Below, in pieces: positions 23,273-32,836 of a stretch of DNA of 64,000 nt. A model generated the notes under the pieces. The model saw nothing but the letters and a program-made list of their open reading frames with translations, ran no database searches and had not been told where the DNA came from. Where the stretch lies: NCBI RefSeq assembly GCF_030908625.1, contig NZ_CP133133.1, positions 1,426,001 to 1,490,000 on the forward strand, given 5' to 3'. The position numbers and the translations under genes were made by a program. Source of the stretch: Paludicola sp. MB14-C6 (GTDB lineage Bacteria > Bacillota > Clostridia > Oscillospirales > Ruminococcaceae). The stretch's first letter is position 1. Each line of letters starts with the position of its first letter.

Positions 23273-24178
23273 ATGGAGTATATTTTAAAAACCAATGGGC
23301 TTACAAAAAGCTATGTTGGCAGACCTGTTGTAAACAATGTAAATATGCATGTTCGCAAAGGTGATATTTATGGTTTCATCGGGAAAAACGGCGCAGGAAA
23401 AACAACGTTAATTCGAATGGTTTCGGGTTTAGCTGCTCCTACTAAAGGAAATATGGAGCTTTTTGAAAGCAAAGAGCTTACTAAAAAAAGAGCCCAAATC
23501 GGAACGATTATTGAAGCTCCTTCCCTTTATCCCAATATGTCTGCAAGAGAAAATTTAGAGTATTATCGTATGCTATACGGTATTCCTTCTAAAAAAAGAG
23601 TGGATGAAGTATTAACAATTGTTTCTCTAAACAATACCGGCAAGAAAAAAGCACGCAACTTCTCTTTAGGAATGCGTCAACGTCTTGGTGTTGCGATTGC
23701 GCTGCTAAGCAGTCCTGATTTTTTAATTTTAGACGAACCAATAAACGGACTCGATCCTACCGGTGTAAAAGATATGCGAGATTTAATTCTTCGTCTTAAC
23801 AAAGAACATAATATCACTATTTTAATCTCTAGCCATATCTTAGGCGAGCTATCTAAAATTGCGACCTGTTACGGAATCATCAACAATGGTTTTTTAGTAG
23901 ATGAATTTACAGCAGTTGAACTTTCTGTTCGCTGCAAGCGTTGCATTAAAATGCAAGTAGATGATGTCAAAAAGGCATCTACTTTAGTGGAATCCCATTT
24001 TCAAACAACAAACTTTGATATTCTGCCGGACAATACCCTTCGCCTCTTTGACCATTTAGATCAGACAGGTGCAATCAATAAGCTGCTTGTTTCAAACGAT
24101 GTCACCGTTAGCGAACTTCGTATTTCCGGTCAGGATTTAGAGGGTTATTTCTTAGAACTAATGGGAGGACTCAATTAG
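23273..24178 (+). CDS. ABC transporter ATPase, BcrA-like
   Basis: 301 aa: Walker A GKNGAGKT (37-44), signature FSLGMRQRLG, Walker B FLILDEP and the D-loop NGLDP, then a ~90-residue C-terminal regulatory tail typical of BcrA-type peptide-antibiotic exporters. The likely permease is the ABC-2 protein at 25631-26458, from which it is separated by an acyltransferase gene. With the flanking response regulator and kinase this suggests antimicrobial-peptide sensing and export. Confidence 0.9.
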   Translation: MEYILKTNGLTKSYVGRPVVNNVNMHVRKGDIYGFIGKNGAGKTTLIRMVSGLAAPTKGNMELFESKELTKKRAQIGTIIEAPSLYPNMSARENLEYYRMLYGIPSKKRVDEVLTIVSLNNTGKKKARNFSLGMRQRLGVAIALLSSPDFLILDEPINGLDPTGVKDMRDLILRLNKEHNITILISSHILGELSKIATCYGIINNGFLVDEFTAVELSVRCKRCIKMQVDDVKKASTLVESHFQTTNFDILPDNTLRLFDHLDQTGAINKLLVSNDVTVSELRISGQDLEGYFLELMGGLN

Positions 24179-24312
24179 CAATAACCTATTATCTATCTTT
24201 ACCAATTTCATTGCATTACGCAAGAAACAAACTAAATAATAAGTAAATAGATTACCAAGGCAAGCAAAACAATATAAGTATTTATCTTAGGTAAAACGAA
24301 AGGATTCTAAAA

Positions 24313-25497
24313 ATGATTAAAACAAAACAAGATACTAGCAAAACGGAAAGACAACTCCAAAATACACAATCACGTATTGCCTATTTTGATGGGCTGCGCG
24401 TTTTATCTATGATAGGCGTAATCTTTATGCATGTAGCAGCAGGGCCGCTTCGGCAAGGTATGGGTGTTACTTGGCATTTTTTAAACGTTTTCGTTTGTTT
24501 CTTTTTTATTGCAGTCCCGATTTTTTTTATGATATCCGGCACTGTTTTGCTAAATAGCCAAAACACATACTCTGTCAAATATACGCTAAAAAACCGAATG
24601 CCTAAATTAGTTATTCCTTTATTGATATGGTCGGTGATTGCTGTTCTTCCTGCTTATTTGAATCCAGAAGCACTTCAAAACGGATTCAATATCATTGGTT
24701 ATCTAAAATCACTTGCAGTAATTCCTTCACAAAATATTGTAGTACATTTATGGTTTATGTATTTTTTAATTCCGCTATATTTGATTTCCCCTTTTCTAAA
24801 AATTCTAGTAGATCATATGAGCGATAATGCAATACGATATCTGCTATTGATATGGTTTTTGATTATGGCAATGAATACTGCTGTTGCATTCGTTCCCGAA
24901 CATTATCGTCAATATTCCGAAATTGATTTTTTATCAAAACTTAATTTTTTAGATGGGTATTTGGGATATTTTATTCTTGGATTTTACTTAAACCGAACAA
25001 AAAGAATATTTTCAAATAAAATTCTTATTCTCGTTGGAACAATTGATTTACTCGTAATCATTATTGGCACATTTGTTCGCAGTAAAATGCTCGGTGAGTT
25101 TAGCCAAGCATTTCAAAGTACAACAATGTTATATATCGCTGTATTATCTATTGTCATTTTCTTATTATTCAAACAGAATTATAAAGTTAGAAAAGCAAAC
25201 TGGATTATTTCCTATGTAGCATCCCTTTCATTTGGAGTCTATTTAATGCACAACATTTTAATTTCAACTTTTTCTCATTTTAATATTACCTCATACTTTA
25301 TAAACGATACTATCCCTGGAGTTATTGGTAATTCACTATTAATTGTTACCGTTTTCATTGTTTGCATGATTGTCATCACAACATTAGCAACCATTAAACC
25401 CTTATGTTACATTTTCACAGGTGTAAAGTATGACGTTGCCTGTAAAACTTGTAATTGGATTTTTTTATTACGCAAGTTAAAATTGATAAAAAATTAG
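24313..25497 (+). CDS. Membrane acyltransferase (Acyltransferase_3/OafA type)
   Basis: 394 aa with about ten membrane helices. The N-terminal RIAYFDGLRVLSMIGVIFMHV is the family signature, with the His of helix 1 (FMHVAAG) and Arg in DGLR. Such proteins O-acetylate or succinylate cell-surface polysaccharide, teichoic acid or peptidoglycan. It is inserted between the ABC ATPase and its likely permease, with gaps of about 130 bp on both sides, so it may be expressed with the resistance-like cluster and modify the envelope in response to the same signal. Substrate unknown. Confidence 0.88.
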   Translation: MIKTKQDTSKTERQLQNTQSRIAYFDGLRVLSMIGVIFMHVAAGPLRQGMGVTWHFLNVFVCFFFIAVPIFFMISGTVLLNSQNTYSVKYTLKNRMPKLVIPLLIWSVIAVLPAYLNPEALQNGFNIIGYLKSLAVIPSQNIVVHLWFMYFLIPLYLISPFLKILVDHMSDNAIRYLLLIWFLIMAMNTAVAFVPEHYRQYSEIDFLSKLNFLDGYLGYFILGFYLNRTKRIFSNKILILVGTIDLLVIIIGTFVRSKMLGEFSQAFQSTTMLYIAVLSIVIFLLFKQNYKVRKANWIISYVASLSFGVYLMHNILISTFSHFNITSYFINDTIPGVIGNSLLIVTVFIVCMIVITTLATIKPLCYIFTGVKYDVACKTCNWIFLLRKLKLIKN

Positions 25498-25630
25498 GAT
25501 TTACAAAATATACGAAACCACTTAAACACCATTTTTATTACTAAAAACCATATTCCTAATTTAGAAACTAACATCTACCTTATTCATTTCGTTATACATT
25601 TTTATTATGCGAAAAAGAGAGGACTCAATT

Positions 25631-26458
25631 ATGATTAACTTACTTCGTTCTGAACTCTATAAGCTTTTCAAAAGCAAATCTTTTTATATCTGCTGTTTTA
25701 TTTGTGTAATTGCCACCATTGTTGTTGCATTCACCTATAACTTTTTGCAAAACAATATGTCCCCTGAAATGCTTGAACAAATGAACAATGCGGCAATATC
25801 AGATAAATCTTCTATAACTTCTCCAAATAGTCTTTTTACCCAAAAATTCAACGGGCAGCTTTTTTTAAGCCAGTCGTTTACGGGAAACACCCTACAAATT
25901 ATTTTAGCCGTTTTTGTATCGCTATTCGTTTCTTCCGAATTTACAACAGGTACAATAAAAAATATTGTAGCCAAAGGCTTTACTCGTTTCAATGTGTATT
26001 TTGCAAAGCTCATTATTGTTTGGGTAGCAAGCATTTTGATGATGCTAATTATACCCTTAACCGCTGTTTCCATTGGAACAATTCTTTGGGGATTTGGAAA
26101 TGCCGCTTCTGATCTAACAAAAAATATCGTTGTCTTTTTTGGATTACAAATACTTTTATGCTTAGCATTATCATCTTTATTTGTTACAATTTCTGTAGTG
26201 GTACGCAGTAATGGTGCAAGTATCGCTATCAATGTATGCATTATTGCTTTCTCAAGCATTCTTACCGCATTATTAGATGCAATTCTTCCGGAAGGAAAAA
26301 CGATTTCACAATATTGGATTCAAAATAATATTATTGATGTATCTTCCTTTGGCCTTACTGCAAAACAAATTACACGCAGTTTAATCATTTCATCTTCCTA
26401 CTTGCTTATTTGTGTATTAGGCGGATTTTTCATATTCCAAAAGAAAGACATTAAATAG
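25631..26458 (+). CDS. ABC-2 type permease, bacitracin-exporter-like
   Basis: The start MINLLRSELYKLFKSKSFYICC (ATG at 25631 after AGAGGA) gives 275 aa; the longer frame is rejected because it lacks a binding site. Six membrane helices are expected; FVSSEFTTGTIKNIVAKGFTRFNVYFAKL is the typical ABC2 cytoplasmic loop. It probably pairs with the ATPase at 23273-24178. It is 26 bp ahead of the histidine kinase gene, which ties transport to signalling. Confidence 0.88.
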   Translation: MINLLRSELYKLFKSKSFYICCFICVIATIVVAFTYNFLQNNMSPEMLEQMNNAAISDKSSITSPNSLFTQKFNGQLFLSQSFTGNTLQIILAVFVSLFVSSEFTTGTIKNIVAKGFTRFNVYFAKLIIVWVASILMMLIIPLTAVSIGTILWGFGNAASDLTKNIVVFFGLQILLCLALSSLFVTISVVVRSNGASIAINVCIIAFSSILTALLDAILPEGKTISQYWIQNNIIDVSSFGLTAKQITRSLIISSSYLLICVLGGFFIFQKKDIK

Positions 26459-26484
26459 CGTTATTAAACGAAAGGAGCATAACA

Positions 26485-27399
26485 ATGAATTGGTATTGGT
26501 GGGTTATTTGTATCCTTAGTATTGCCTTATTCGCTCTTGTGCTCTATATTCTGTTATATCAACGTCAAATGAAAAGGCTGATTCAGCAAATGCACTTTAT
26601 TATCAACAAAGACACTAATAAATTGTTGACAACTGATATACACCTTTTTAACATTGACTCTCTTGCTAATGAAATCAACTTAATTATTGGGAAATACAAA
26701 CACGCTTACCGAAAAGCTGAACGCTCAAATCGAAACTTTAAAGAAATTATCACAAATATCTCTCATGACTTACGAACGCCCTTAACCTCCGCTATTGGAT
26801 ATATGCAAATGATTGAATCCAATCATCTATCTGAAGAAAAAAAGGAAGAATATCTTCACCTCATTAATCAGCGTATTACAACAGTTCGTACCATGTTGGA
26901 GCAATTATTTGAGCTTGCACGAATTGAATCGGATGAATTGACTTTACAAGAAAGCACCGTTAATGTAAATAATGTTCTACGAGACACGATTACCCTATTC
27001 TATGATGATTTTTTACAAAAACAAATAACTCCCGATATTACAATCCCCGATCATTCATTTAACATTCTTGCTGACGCTGATGCACTCAAACGAGTTTTCC
27101 AAAACATTATTAACAACGCATTGGCACATGGGGAATACGATTTTACGTTAACCTCTGCTCTATCAGGGCAAACTTGTAACATTGTTTTTACCAATCACAC
27201 CAAAATGCTCAGCCATATTGATATTCCTTTGATATTTGAACGGTTTTATACCGCCGATCAATCACGCTCTCGGAAAACAACAGGTCTTGGTCTCTCTATT
27301 TCAAAGCGATTAGTAGAGCGTATGCATGGCTCGATTGATGCCGAATATCATGACGAAATATTTTCTATTACTGTTTCATTTCCTATTGTTAATTCTTAA
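26485..27399 (+). CDS. Sensor histidine kinase with a single membrane helix
   Basis: 304 aa: one N-terminal hydrophobic helix (about 4-25), short linker, HisKA with His94 in NISHDLRTPLTS, then HATPase with N box NIINNALAHG and G box TTGLGLSISKRLVERM. There is no extracellular sensor domain, so the signal is probably transmitted by the adjacent transporter or within the membrane, as in BceS-type kinases, although those usually have two helices. AAAGGAG lies upstream. Likely partner is the response regulator at 22481. Confidence 0.92.
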   Translation: MNWYWWVICILSIALFALVLYILLYQRQMKRLIQQMHFIINKDTNKLLTTDIHLFNIDSLANEINLIIGKYKHAYRKAERSNRNFKEIITNISHDLRTPLTSAIGYMQMIESNHLSEEKKEEYLHLINQRITTVRTMLEQLFELARIESDELTLQESTVNVNNVLRDTITLFYDDFLQKQITPDITIPDHSFNILADADALKRVFQNIINNALAHGEYDFTLTSALSGQTCNIVFTNHTKMLSHIDIPLIFERFYTADQSRSRKTTGLGLSISKRLVERMHGSIDAEYHDEIFSITVSFPIVNS

Positions 27400-27417
27400 A
27401 TGAAAGGAAAAATTGAT

Positions 27418-28131
27418 ATGCTTACTATTAACCATTTTAGCAAAACCTATAAAGGCGGCAAAAAGGCAGTTGACGACCTCTCCCTAACGATACATGCCGG
27501 AGATATCTTTGGATTTATCGGCCATAATGGTGCAGGCAAGACCACAACAATTAAAGCCGTTGCCGGAATTATGGATTTTGAACAAGGCGATATTTTTATT
27601 AACAATATCTCAATTAAAAAAGATCCCATCGCTTGCAAAGCTATCACTTCCTATATACCGGATAATCCCGATTTATATGAACACTTAACCGGTATTCAAT
27701 ATCTCAATTTCATTGGCGATATCTTTCACATAGAGCAAAGCGAAAGAAAAACGCTCATACAAGCTTATGGAAATCGTTTTGAAATTACTCAAAACCTTGG
27801 CGACTTAATCTCTTCGTATTCTCACGGAATGAAGCAAAAACTTGCTTTAATCTCTGCTTTTATTCATAAACCTAAACTTCTTGTTTTTGATGAGCCTTTT
27901 GTGGGTCTTGATCCCAAAGCAGCCCACGAAGTAAAAGAAATCATGCATGAATTTTGCAATAACGGAAGTGCAATTTTCTTCTCCACTCACGTTTTAGATG
28001 TCGCAGAAAAGCTTTGTAACCGTATTGCAATCATCAAAGACGGAAAGCTTATTGTTACGGGTAATACGGATGAAGTAAAAGGAAATCAATCTTTGGAAAA
28101 CTTATTCTTGGAGTTGATTGACCATGACTAA
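27418..28131 (+). CDS. ABC transporter ATPase
   Basis: The ATG at 27418 (GAAAGGAA nine bases upstream) gives 237 aa. Walker A GHNGAGKTT, signature YSHGMKQKLA, Walker B LLVFDEPFVGLDP. It directly follows the kinase gene and overlaps the permease by 8 bp, so the pair forms an exporter continuing the same operon. Close in type to B. subtilis YxlF/YtrB-like ATPases; cargo unknown. Confidence 0.9.
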   Translation: MLTINHFSKTYKGGKKAVDDLSLTIHAGDIFGFIGHNGAGKTTTIKAVAGIMDFEQGDIFINNISIKKDPIACKAITSYIPDNPDLYEHLTGIQYLNFIGDIFHIEQSERKTLIQAYGNRFEITQNLGDLISSYSHGMKQKLALISAFIHKPKLLVFDEPFVGLDPKAAHEVKEIMHEFCNNGSAIFFSTHVLDVAEKLCNRIAIIKDGKLIVTGNTDEVKGNQSLENLFLELIDHD

Positions 28132-29713
28132 TTTGAAACACTTATTAAACATTTGGATTCTTGAGTTTTTTGGCATCAACAAAGCTTTCCATCAAAAAAA
28201 TAAAACTAAATTTGTTTTTATGGTGTTAGGTGGTATTTTGCTTTCCCTATTATTCTTAGGGATGTCTTTTGGATATAGCTTTGGCATTGCTATTGTTCTA
28301 AAGCCATTCAACCAACTCAAGCTACTTCCTATAATCATGATGGTATTAACTTGTTTGATTACCCTTTTTGCAACCCTTTATAAAGCAAACAGCGTTTTAT
28401 TTTCATTTCAAGATTATGATATGATTATGAGCTTACCGATTAAAACAACCACAATCGTTGCAAGCAGAATATGGCTTTTATATATCATGAATGTTCTTTT
28501 TGCTATGATTGTAATGATTCCATCCGGTATTGTTTATGCAATATTTGAGTCCCCTTCTATTTGGTTTTATCCTATTTACTTGATTACTCTTTTTCTTATT
28601 CCATTCATTCCAATTATCCTCGCAACATTTGTTAGCGGAATTTTAACTTTTTTCACTGCAAGACTCAAACGCGCGAATGCCGTTTCCACGATTCTTACTC
28701 TTGCAATATTAGTTGGAATTATGGCATTTTTATATAATCCAAATATGAAAAACGTTGATTTTTCTTCTATTGCTACCCAAGTAACCAATAGCCTATATTC
28801 CATTTATCCATTAACCAAATTATATATGCTTAGCATTACAGAATATAATCTATTTTCTCTATTTCTTTTTATCGCTATTTCTTGTCTTGCCTTTCTTTTG
28901 TTTGTTGTGCTCTTTTCAAAAATATATCAACCCATTCATACATTACTATATACAAGCAAAGCAAATGCAAACTATAAATTAGCGGAATTGAAACAAGAAT
29001 CTCCTTTGAAAGCGCTATATTTCAAAGAGTGTAAACGTTACTTTTCGTCCACGTTATACGTTGTTAATACTTCATTAGGAATGATTTTAGCATTACTTGC
29101 TTGTGTCGCCGTTAGTTTTGTTGGAGTAGACAAATTAAATGAATCACTGCAAATTCCAAACCTACCTCTTTACTTTGCACAGTTTTCTCCATTTGTAATA
29201 TCCGTTTTCGTTGCTTTAAGTTGTACAACAAATTGCTCCATTTCGCTTGAAGGAAAGAATTTATGGATAATTAAATCATCGCCGGTTCCTATATCAACTA
29301 TTTTTTGGAGTAAAATTGCCGTAAACCTTACAATTACAATACCCGTTATTCTAATCAGTGCAACAGTTTTATCGGTTTCATTTTCATTTAATTGGTTTCA
29401 AGTTTTTATGACCTATTTGCTACCTGCAATCTATGCATTTTTAATTTCTTTACTTGGTTTAATTGTCAATTTGCATCTACCGTTATTAGATTGGAAATCA
29501 GAAGTAACCGTTATAAAACAAAGCTCTTCTGTATTGGTGAGCCTAATTGTTGGATTTTTAATTCTTGCTGCTCCAATTGGGATTGCTGTTTATTTATATC
29601 CATATGGCAGCATAATGACATTCGGCATTATTTCGTTGCTTTTAGTTCTTATTACAATTCTTTGTTATCGTTATTTGATGACAAAAGGAGTAAAACAATT
29701 TCAACGGTTATGA
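28124..29713 (+). CDS. Large ABC-2 family permease
   Basis: The ATG at 28124, overlapping the ATPase stop, gives 529 aa; GGAG lies ten bases upstream. About 12 hydrophobic segments are visible, with a soluble loop near residues 275-300 (YKLAELKQESPLKALYFKECKRYFSS). Proteins of this size and shape are annotated as putative ABC-2 permeases in Firmicutes. The opposing cluster at 30249-32559 encodes a similar-sized permease and ATPase. Cargo unknown. Confidence 0.85.
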   Translation: MTNLKHLLNIWILEFFGINKAFHQKNKTKFVFMVLGGILLSLLFLGMSFGYSFGIAIVLKPFNQLKLLPIIMMVLTCLITLFATLYKANSVLFSFQDYDMIMSLPIKTTTIVASRIWLLYIMNVLFAMIVMIPSGIVYAIFESPSIWFYPIYLITLFLIPFIPIILATFVSGILTFFTARLKRANAVSTILTLAILVGIMAFLYNPNMKNVDFSSIATQVTNSLYSIYPLTKLYMLSITEYNLFSLFLFIAISCLAFLLFVVLFSKIYQPIHTLLYTSKANANYKLAELKQESPLKALYFKECKRYFSSTLYVVNTSLGMILALLACVAVSFVGVDKLNESLQIPNLPLYFAQFSPFVISVFVALSCTTNCSISLEGKNLWIIKSSPVPISTIFWSKIAVNLTITIPVILISATVLSVSFSFNWFQVFMTYLLPAIYAFLISLLGLIVNLHLPLLDWKSEVTVIKQSSSVLVSLIVGFLILAAPIGIAVYLYPYGSIMTFGIISLLLVLITILCYRYLMTKGVKQFQRL

Positions 29714-29773
29714 TAACTCATTAAAAAAATTTCTTTATTGGGTATCGCATACTAATTGCCTATAATAGATACA

Positions 29774-29803
29774 AAGCGACACTTCCATTGTGAAGTGTCG
29801 CTT
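29774..29803. terminator. Terminator hairpin, copy 1 of a duplicated palindrome
   Basis: Perfect 12-bp inverted repeat AAGCGACACTTC/GAAGTGTCGCTT with loop CATTGT, downstream of the ABC permease. An almost identical copy lies at 30207-30236. Confidence 0.8.
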
Positions 29804-30206
29804 CTGCTTCTAGAAAAACTGAAAGCATAAGAAAAAAATGAATATTAGAAGAATTTCACTTGCGAAAATTGTTTTTTAAAAAATGACATATAACAGCATT
29901 TAAGTTTTTAGCAAATGGCAATCACGTGGAACAATTGCTGGTCGCATAACGATTATTCAAGAAATTATCCAGGGGACCAATTAAAGAATAATATAGCACA
30001 AGCTTTATCTTTATCAATTTAGCACAAATAAAAACGCGATGTCATATAAAAAACAATTTTAGAAATAAAGCATTTTTTCTCCATGTTTTTTGGGGCGATT
30101 GCCAAAAAGCATGGTCAGGTTTGGGCGGATAGCCCAATATACATAATAGCAAGAAAGAAACTGAATTCATACTAATATAAAATTAAAAATCATTATTAAT
30201 AGTCTA
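29804..30206. other. 403-bp degenerate segment between duplicated hairpins
   Basis: No intact gene. Stop-interrupted peptide-like stretches occur (for example around 29935-29990 in several frames) and a 13-bp hairpin with one G-T pair is formed by CCATGTTTTTTGG (30082-30094) and CCAAAAAGCATGG (near 30103-30115). It looks like a decayed insertion between two copies of a palindrome. Confidence 0.4.
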
Positions 30207-30236
30207 AAGCGACACTTTCATTGTGAAGTGTCGCTT
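30207..30236. terminator. Terminator hairpin, copy 2 of a duplicated palindrome
   Basis: AAAGCGACACTT/AAGTGTCGCTTT with the same loop core; it differs from copy 1 by a single base within 30 and lies next to the stop of the opposing permease gene. Confidence 0.8.
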
Positions 30237-30248
30237 TATATTCATAAT

Positions 30249-31859
30249 TTATTTTACTCGAAACATCTTAGGTGCATATTTATTTACTAAGAATAAAGCA
30301 ACCATAATATACAAAACAGTCGCAATTAAAACTCCCCATACAAAGAATGTTGGAACAGAATCAATCTGCAAACAAATATAACAAGCAACGTAAACCACAC
30401 CGTTAATCAACTTGAAGAATGGATTTTTGACATCTAGTTCAGTTGTATAAGGTTGGAATACATAATATAAAAATAAATGATGCACAGAGAAAAACACAGA
30501 TAAGAACAAAATTGAAAAATAGAACGGAACCATCATACTATAATCAATTCCATTTCCCCAAGCCATAAACAGCAATTGTAGTGCAACACAAATAGCAATA
30601 GCAGGAATTAAGTTATACCATATACATTTTTTTAATCGAATCCAAAAGTTTTTCAATATTACAGTTCGTTCCCGATAAAAGCCGTATCGCAATAAACTAA
30701 TATCACAATTATAAAATAACGCTTTAGCTGTTTTATCTCCTGTAGAAGCACAATACATAATAAATACAAAGATATTTAACGAAGAAGCTATTTGGTTAAC
30801 TAAAGTTGCTCGTTCATCCGGTAAAAAGAACAATCCTACACAAGCTCCTACAAAAGCTACCATTATACATATTAATCGAATATAGATCGGTTTAACCAAT
30901 AATCTTCTATGTCGTTGAAAAAATAAGGCATTTAAATACTCATATCCCTTTTTACGGTTAATAGAGGCAAGGCTTTCTTTTTTTATCTCTAAATCACTGT
31001 CTTTTAACTTAACACTTGCAAATGCAGCTTCTTTTTGTATTTGTTTTGTATTTACGGCAAAGTCCTTTCCCATTATGCTTAGTTTAACAGCATCAGGATA
31101 GTAACGATAAGTAAATAAGTACCATACACTCATTGCACCAAAAGCGATTGCAATTAAAAATGCAGGTAGACTTACAAACCAGCTTGACCAGTTTGCAATA
31201 TAGCCTAATAAAAGCGGAGCATACGCTAATCCTACAAGAGAATATACAACCGTATAAAACCACCATTTTTCAATAATGACTTTCTTAATTTTTACAAACA
31301 ATGCCATATGTAGTGCCAAGCCCAAAGCTCTTGCACAAATTAACATAATTAAAAGTGCAATCCCTTTATATACTGCCCATTTTGCAATAACAGAAAGAAT
31401 AATAATAGATGGCAAGAATCCAATAAAGAAAATAATATTTTCATATACCATAATTGCAGTTGAGTATTCTTTTGCACGCATACCCAATAATTTGACACAG
31501 CTATATTTATCCATGCTTTTTTTCAATGGGCTAGGGTTATGCAATGCACCAATCACAAAGCTTAATACTACAAAAATTTGTATTCCAGCATTTAATTGTT
31601 GCGCTTTTGGTATTGTGTCATGGAGAATTGCCATAGGAAGGACAATCGACAAACCTAAATATAACGCTTTTTTAAAGAATATAAAGCAAGTTACAAAAAT
31701 ATAAATCATTGCGGATAATACTATTTTTAATGAGCCGTCTTGATAAATAGAATCCGGAAGAATTTTTCCGATTAACGGAATCCGCTTGAAATAATAAATA
31801 AATTGATTTACCGTCTGTGAAGCAGAAACTTTGAAAATATTTTGTAATGTCTTAATCAT
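30249..31859 (-). CDS. Large ABC exporter permease
   Basis: The ATG at 31857-31859 (AAAGGA eight bases upstream, 8-bp overlap with the ATPase gene) gives 536 aa. About 12 membrane helices surround a soluble loop near 265-300 (TKQIQKEAAFASVKLKDSDLEIKKES). Size and architecture resemble the permease on the other strand at 28124-29713, though the sequences have diverged. With the ATPase it would form an exporter of unknown cargo. Confidence 0.83.
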   Translation of the reverse strand: MIKTLQNIFKVSASQTVNQFIYYFKRIPLIGKILPDSIYQDGSLKIVLSAMIYIFVTCFIFFKKALYLGLSIVLPMAILHDTIPKAQQLNAGIQIFVVLSFVIGALHNPSPLKKSMDKYSCVKLLGMRAKEYSTAIMVYENIIFFIGFLPSIIILSVIAKWAVYKGIALLIMLICARALGLALHMALFVKIKKVIIEKWWFYTVVYSLVGLAYAPLLLGYIANWSSWFVSLPAFLIAIAFGAMSVWYLFTYRYYPDAVKLSIMGKDFAVNTKQIQKEAAFASVKLKDSDLEIKKESLASINRKKGYEYLNALFFQRHRRLLVKPIYIRLICIMVAFVGACVGLFFLPDERATLVNQIASSLNIFVFIMYCASTGDKTAKALFYNCDISLLRYGFYRERTVILKNFWIRLKKCIWYNLIPAIAICVALQLLFMAWGNGIDYSMMVPFYFSILFLSVFFSVHHLFLYYVFQPYTTELDVKNPFFKLINGVVYVACYICLQIDSVPTFFVWGVLIATVLYIMVALFLVNKYAPKMFRVK

Positions 31860-32559
31860 GTCCCTCATCCTTTAACAAATCAATAATTTGTTGTTCGAAC
31901 TCAGGGCTCTTCAACATACTGCTATCCACTGCTTCAAGCTTACCGTTATTCATTACAACAATATCATCACAAAGATCTGTTGCCAACTGAAGAATATGGG
32001 TAGAAAAAATAATAATATGGTCTTGCTTCATATTGCGAAGTAATTGCTTCATTTCTAAAGCAACAACAACATCAAACGAAGTCAATGGTTCATCTAATAA
32101 AATAACAGGGGGTTTTGCAATAATAAAACAAAGCATTTGCATTTTATTTTTCATACCATGAGAGTACCCTTTTATGAGTCGATTGCGGTCTTCTTTTTCA
32201 ATTCGTACTAAATCAAAATAATCATCAATTGTTTTTTCTTGATCTACTACATCTTTGTTAATATCAATATAAAACTTTAAGAACTCATATCCCGTTAAAA
32301 ACTCAGGCAAAATCGGAGTAGAAAAAACATAACCTATGTCCTTTTCTCCCATTGGTTTCATTCCTTCTTGAGTTCTGATTACCACCTCTCCTTGGTCCAT
32401 TTGTATTTCGCCGCTCAAACAATTAAATAATGTTGTTTTACCGGCTCCATTTCGACCAAGCAATCCATAAATTTTTCCTTTTTCAAAACAAAAACCAGCA
32501 CCTTTTAAAACTTGTTTTTGTCCAAAGCTTTTTTCGATACCATTTAAAAGTAATTCCAT
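31852..32559 (-). CDS. ABC transporter ATPase
   Basis: 235 aa: Walker A GRNGAGKTT, signature YSHGMKNKMQ, Walker B VILLDEPLTSFD. It lacks the long C-terminal tail of BcrA types. AAGGGG lies upstream of the ATG. It is translationally coupled to the permease downstream. The 277-bp gap upstream (32560-32836) holds the promoter of the divergent synthase gene and an ACAATATTGT palindrome near 32701. Confidence 0.9.
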   Translation of the reverse strand: MELLLNGIEKSFGQKQVLKGAGFCFEKGKIYGLLGRNGAGKTTLFNCLSGEIQMDQGEVVIRTQEGMKPMGEKDIGYVFSTPILPEFLTGYEFLKFYIDINKDVVDQEKTIDDYFDLVRIEKEDRNRLIKGYSHGMKNKMQMLCFIIAKPPVILLDEPLTSFDVVVALEMKQLLRNMKQDHIIIFSTHILQLATDLCDDIVVMNNGKLEAVDSSMLKSPEFEQQIIDLLKDEGHD

Positions 32560-32740
32560 TTCTTTTCCCCTTTTGCTTCTTTATTGCTTCATTTTGGTTA
32601 ATTTTAAAAAAAGTTGTTAAATTCAAAGTTTTGTTATTTATAATTTTTTGACCAGCTTTTACATTTTTCATTCACTGTATCAAGAATATAATACAATAAT
32701 ACAATATTGTTTCTATTTTGTCAACTTGCAGATTTTTATA

Positions 32741-32769
32741 TTGACAGAAACTTGGTTACAAGGTATATT
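32741..32769 (+). promoter_or_regulatory. Promoter of the PgsA-like gene
   Basis: TTGACA (32741-32746), 17-bp spacer, TATATT (32764-32769), 67 bp before the GTG start. Confidence 0.8.
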
Positions 32770-32836
32770 AATATTATATCGTTGCTTACTAGACGCTTTC
32801 ATTCATAATGTGAAGCATAAATAAGGAGACAATATT

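Noticed and set aside
25735..26259. 174-codon minus-strand frame inside the ABC permease
   Set aside because: It is antisense to a clear membrane permease, lacks a binding site and its composition mirrors the permease codons.
29935..29990. Small peptide gene in the 29.8-30.2 kb segment
   Set aside because: Every frame is interrupted within about 25 codons and no binding site is present.
31276..31704. 142-codon plus-strand frame inside the ABC permease gene
   Set aside because: Shadow of the permease on the other strand, without start signals or motifs.
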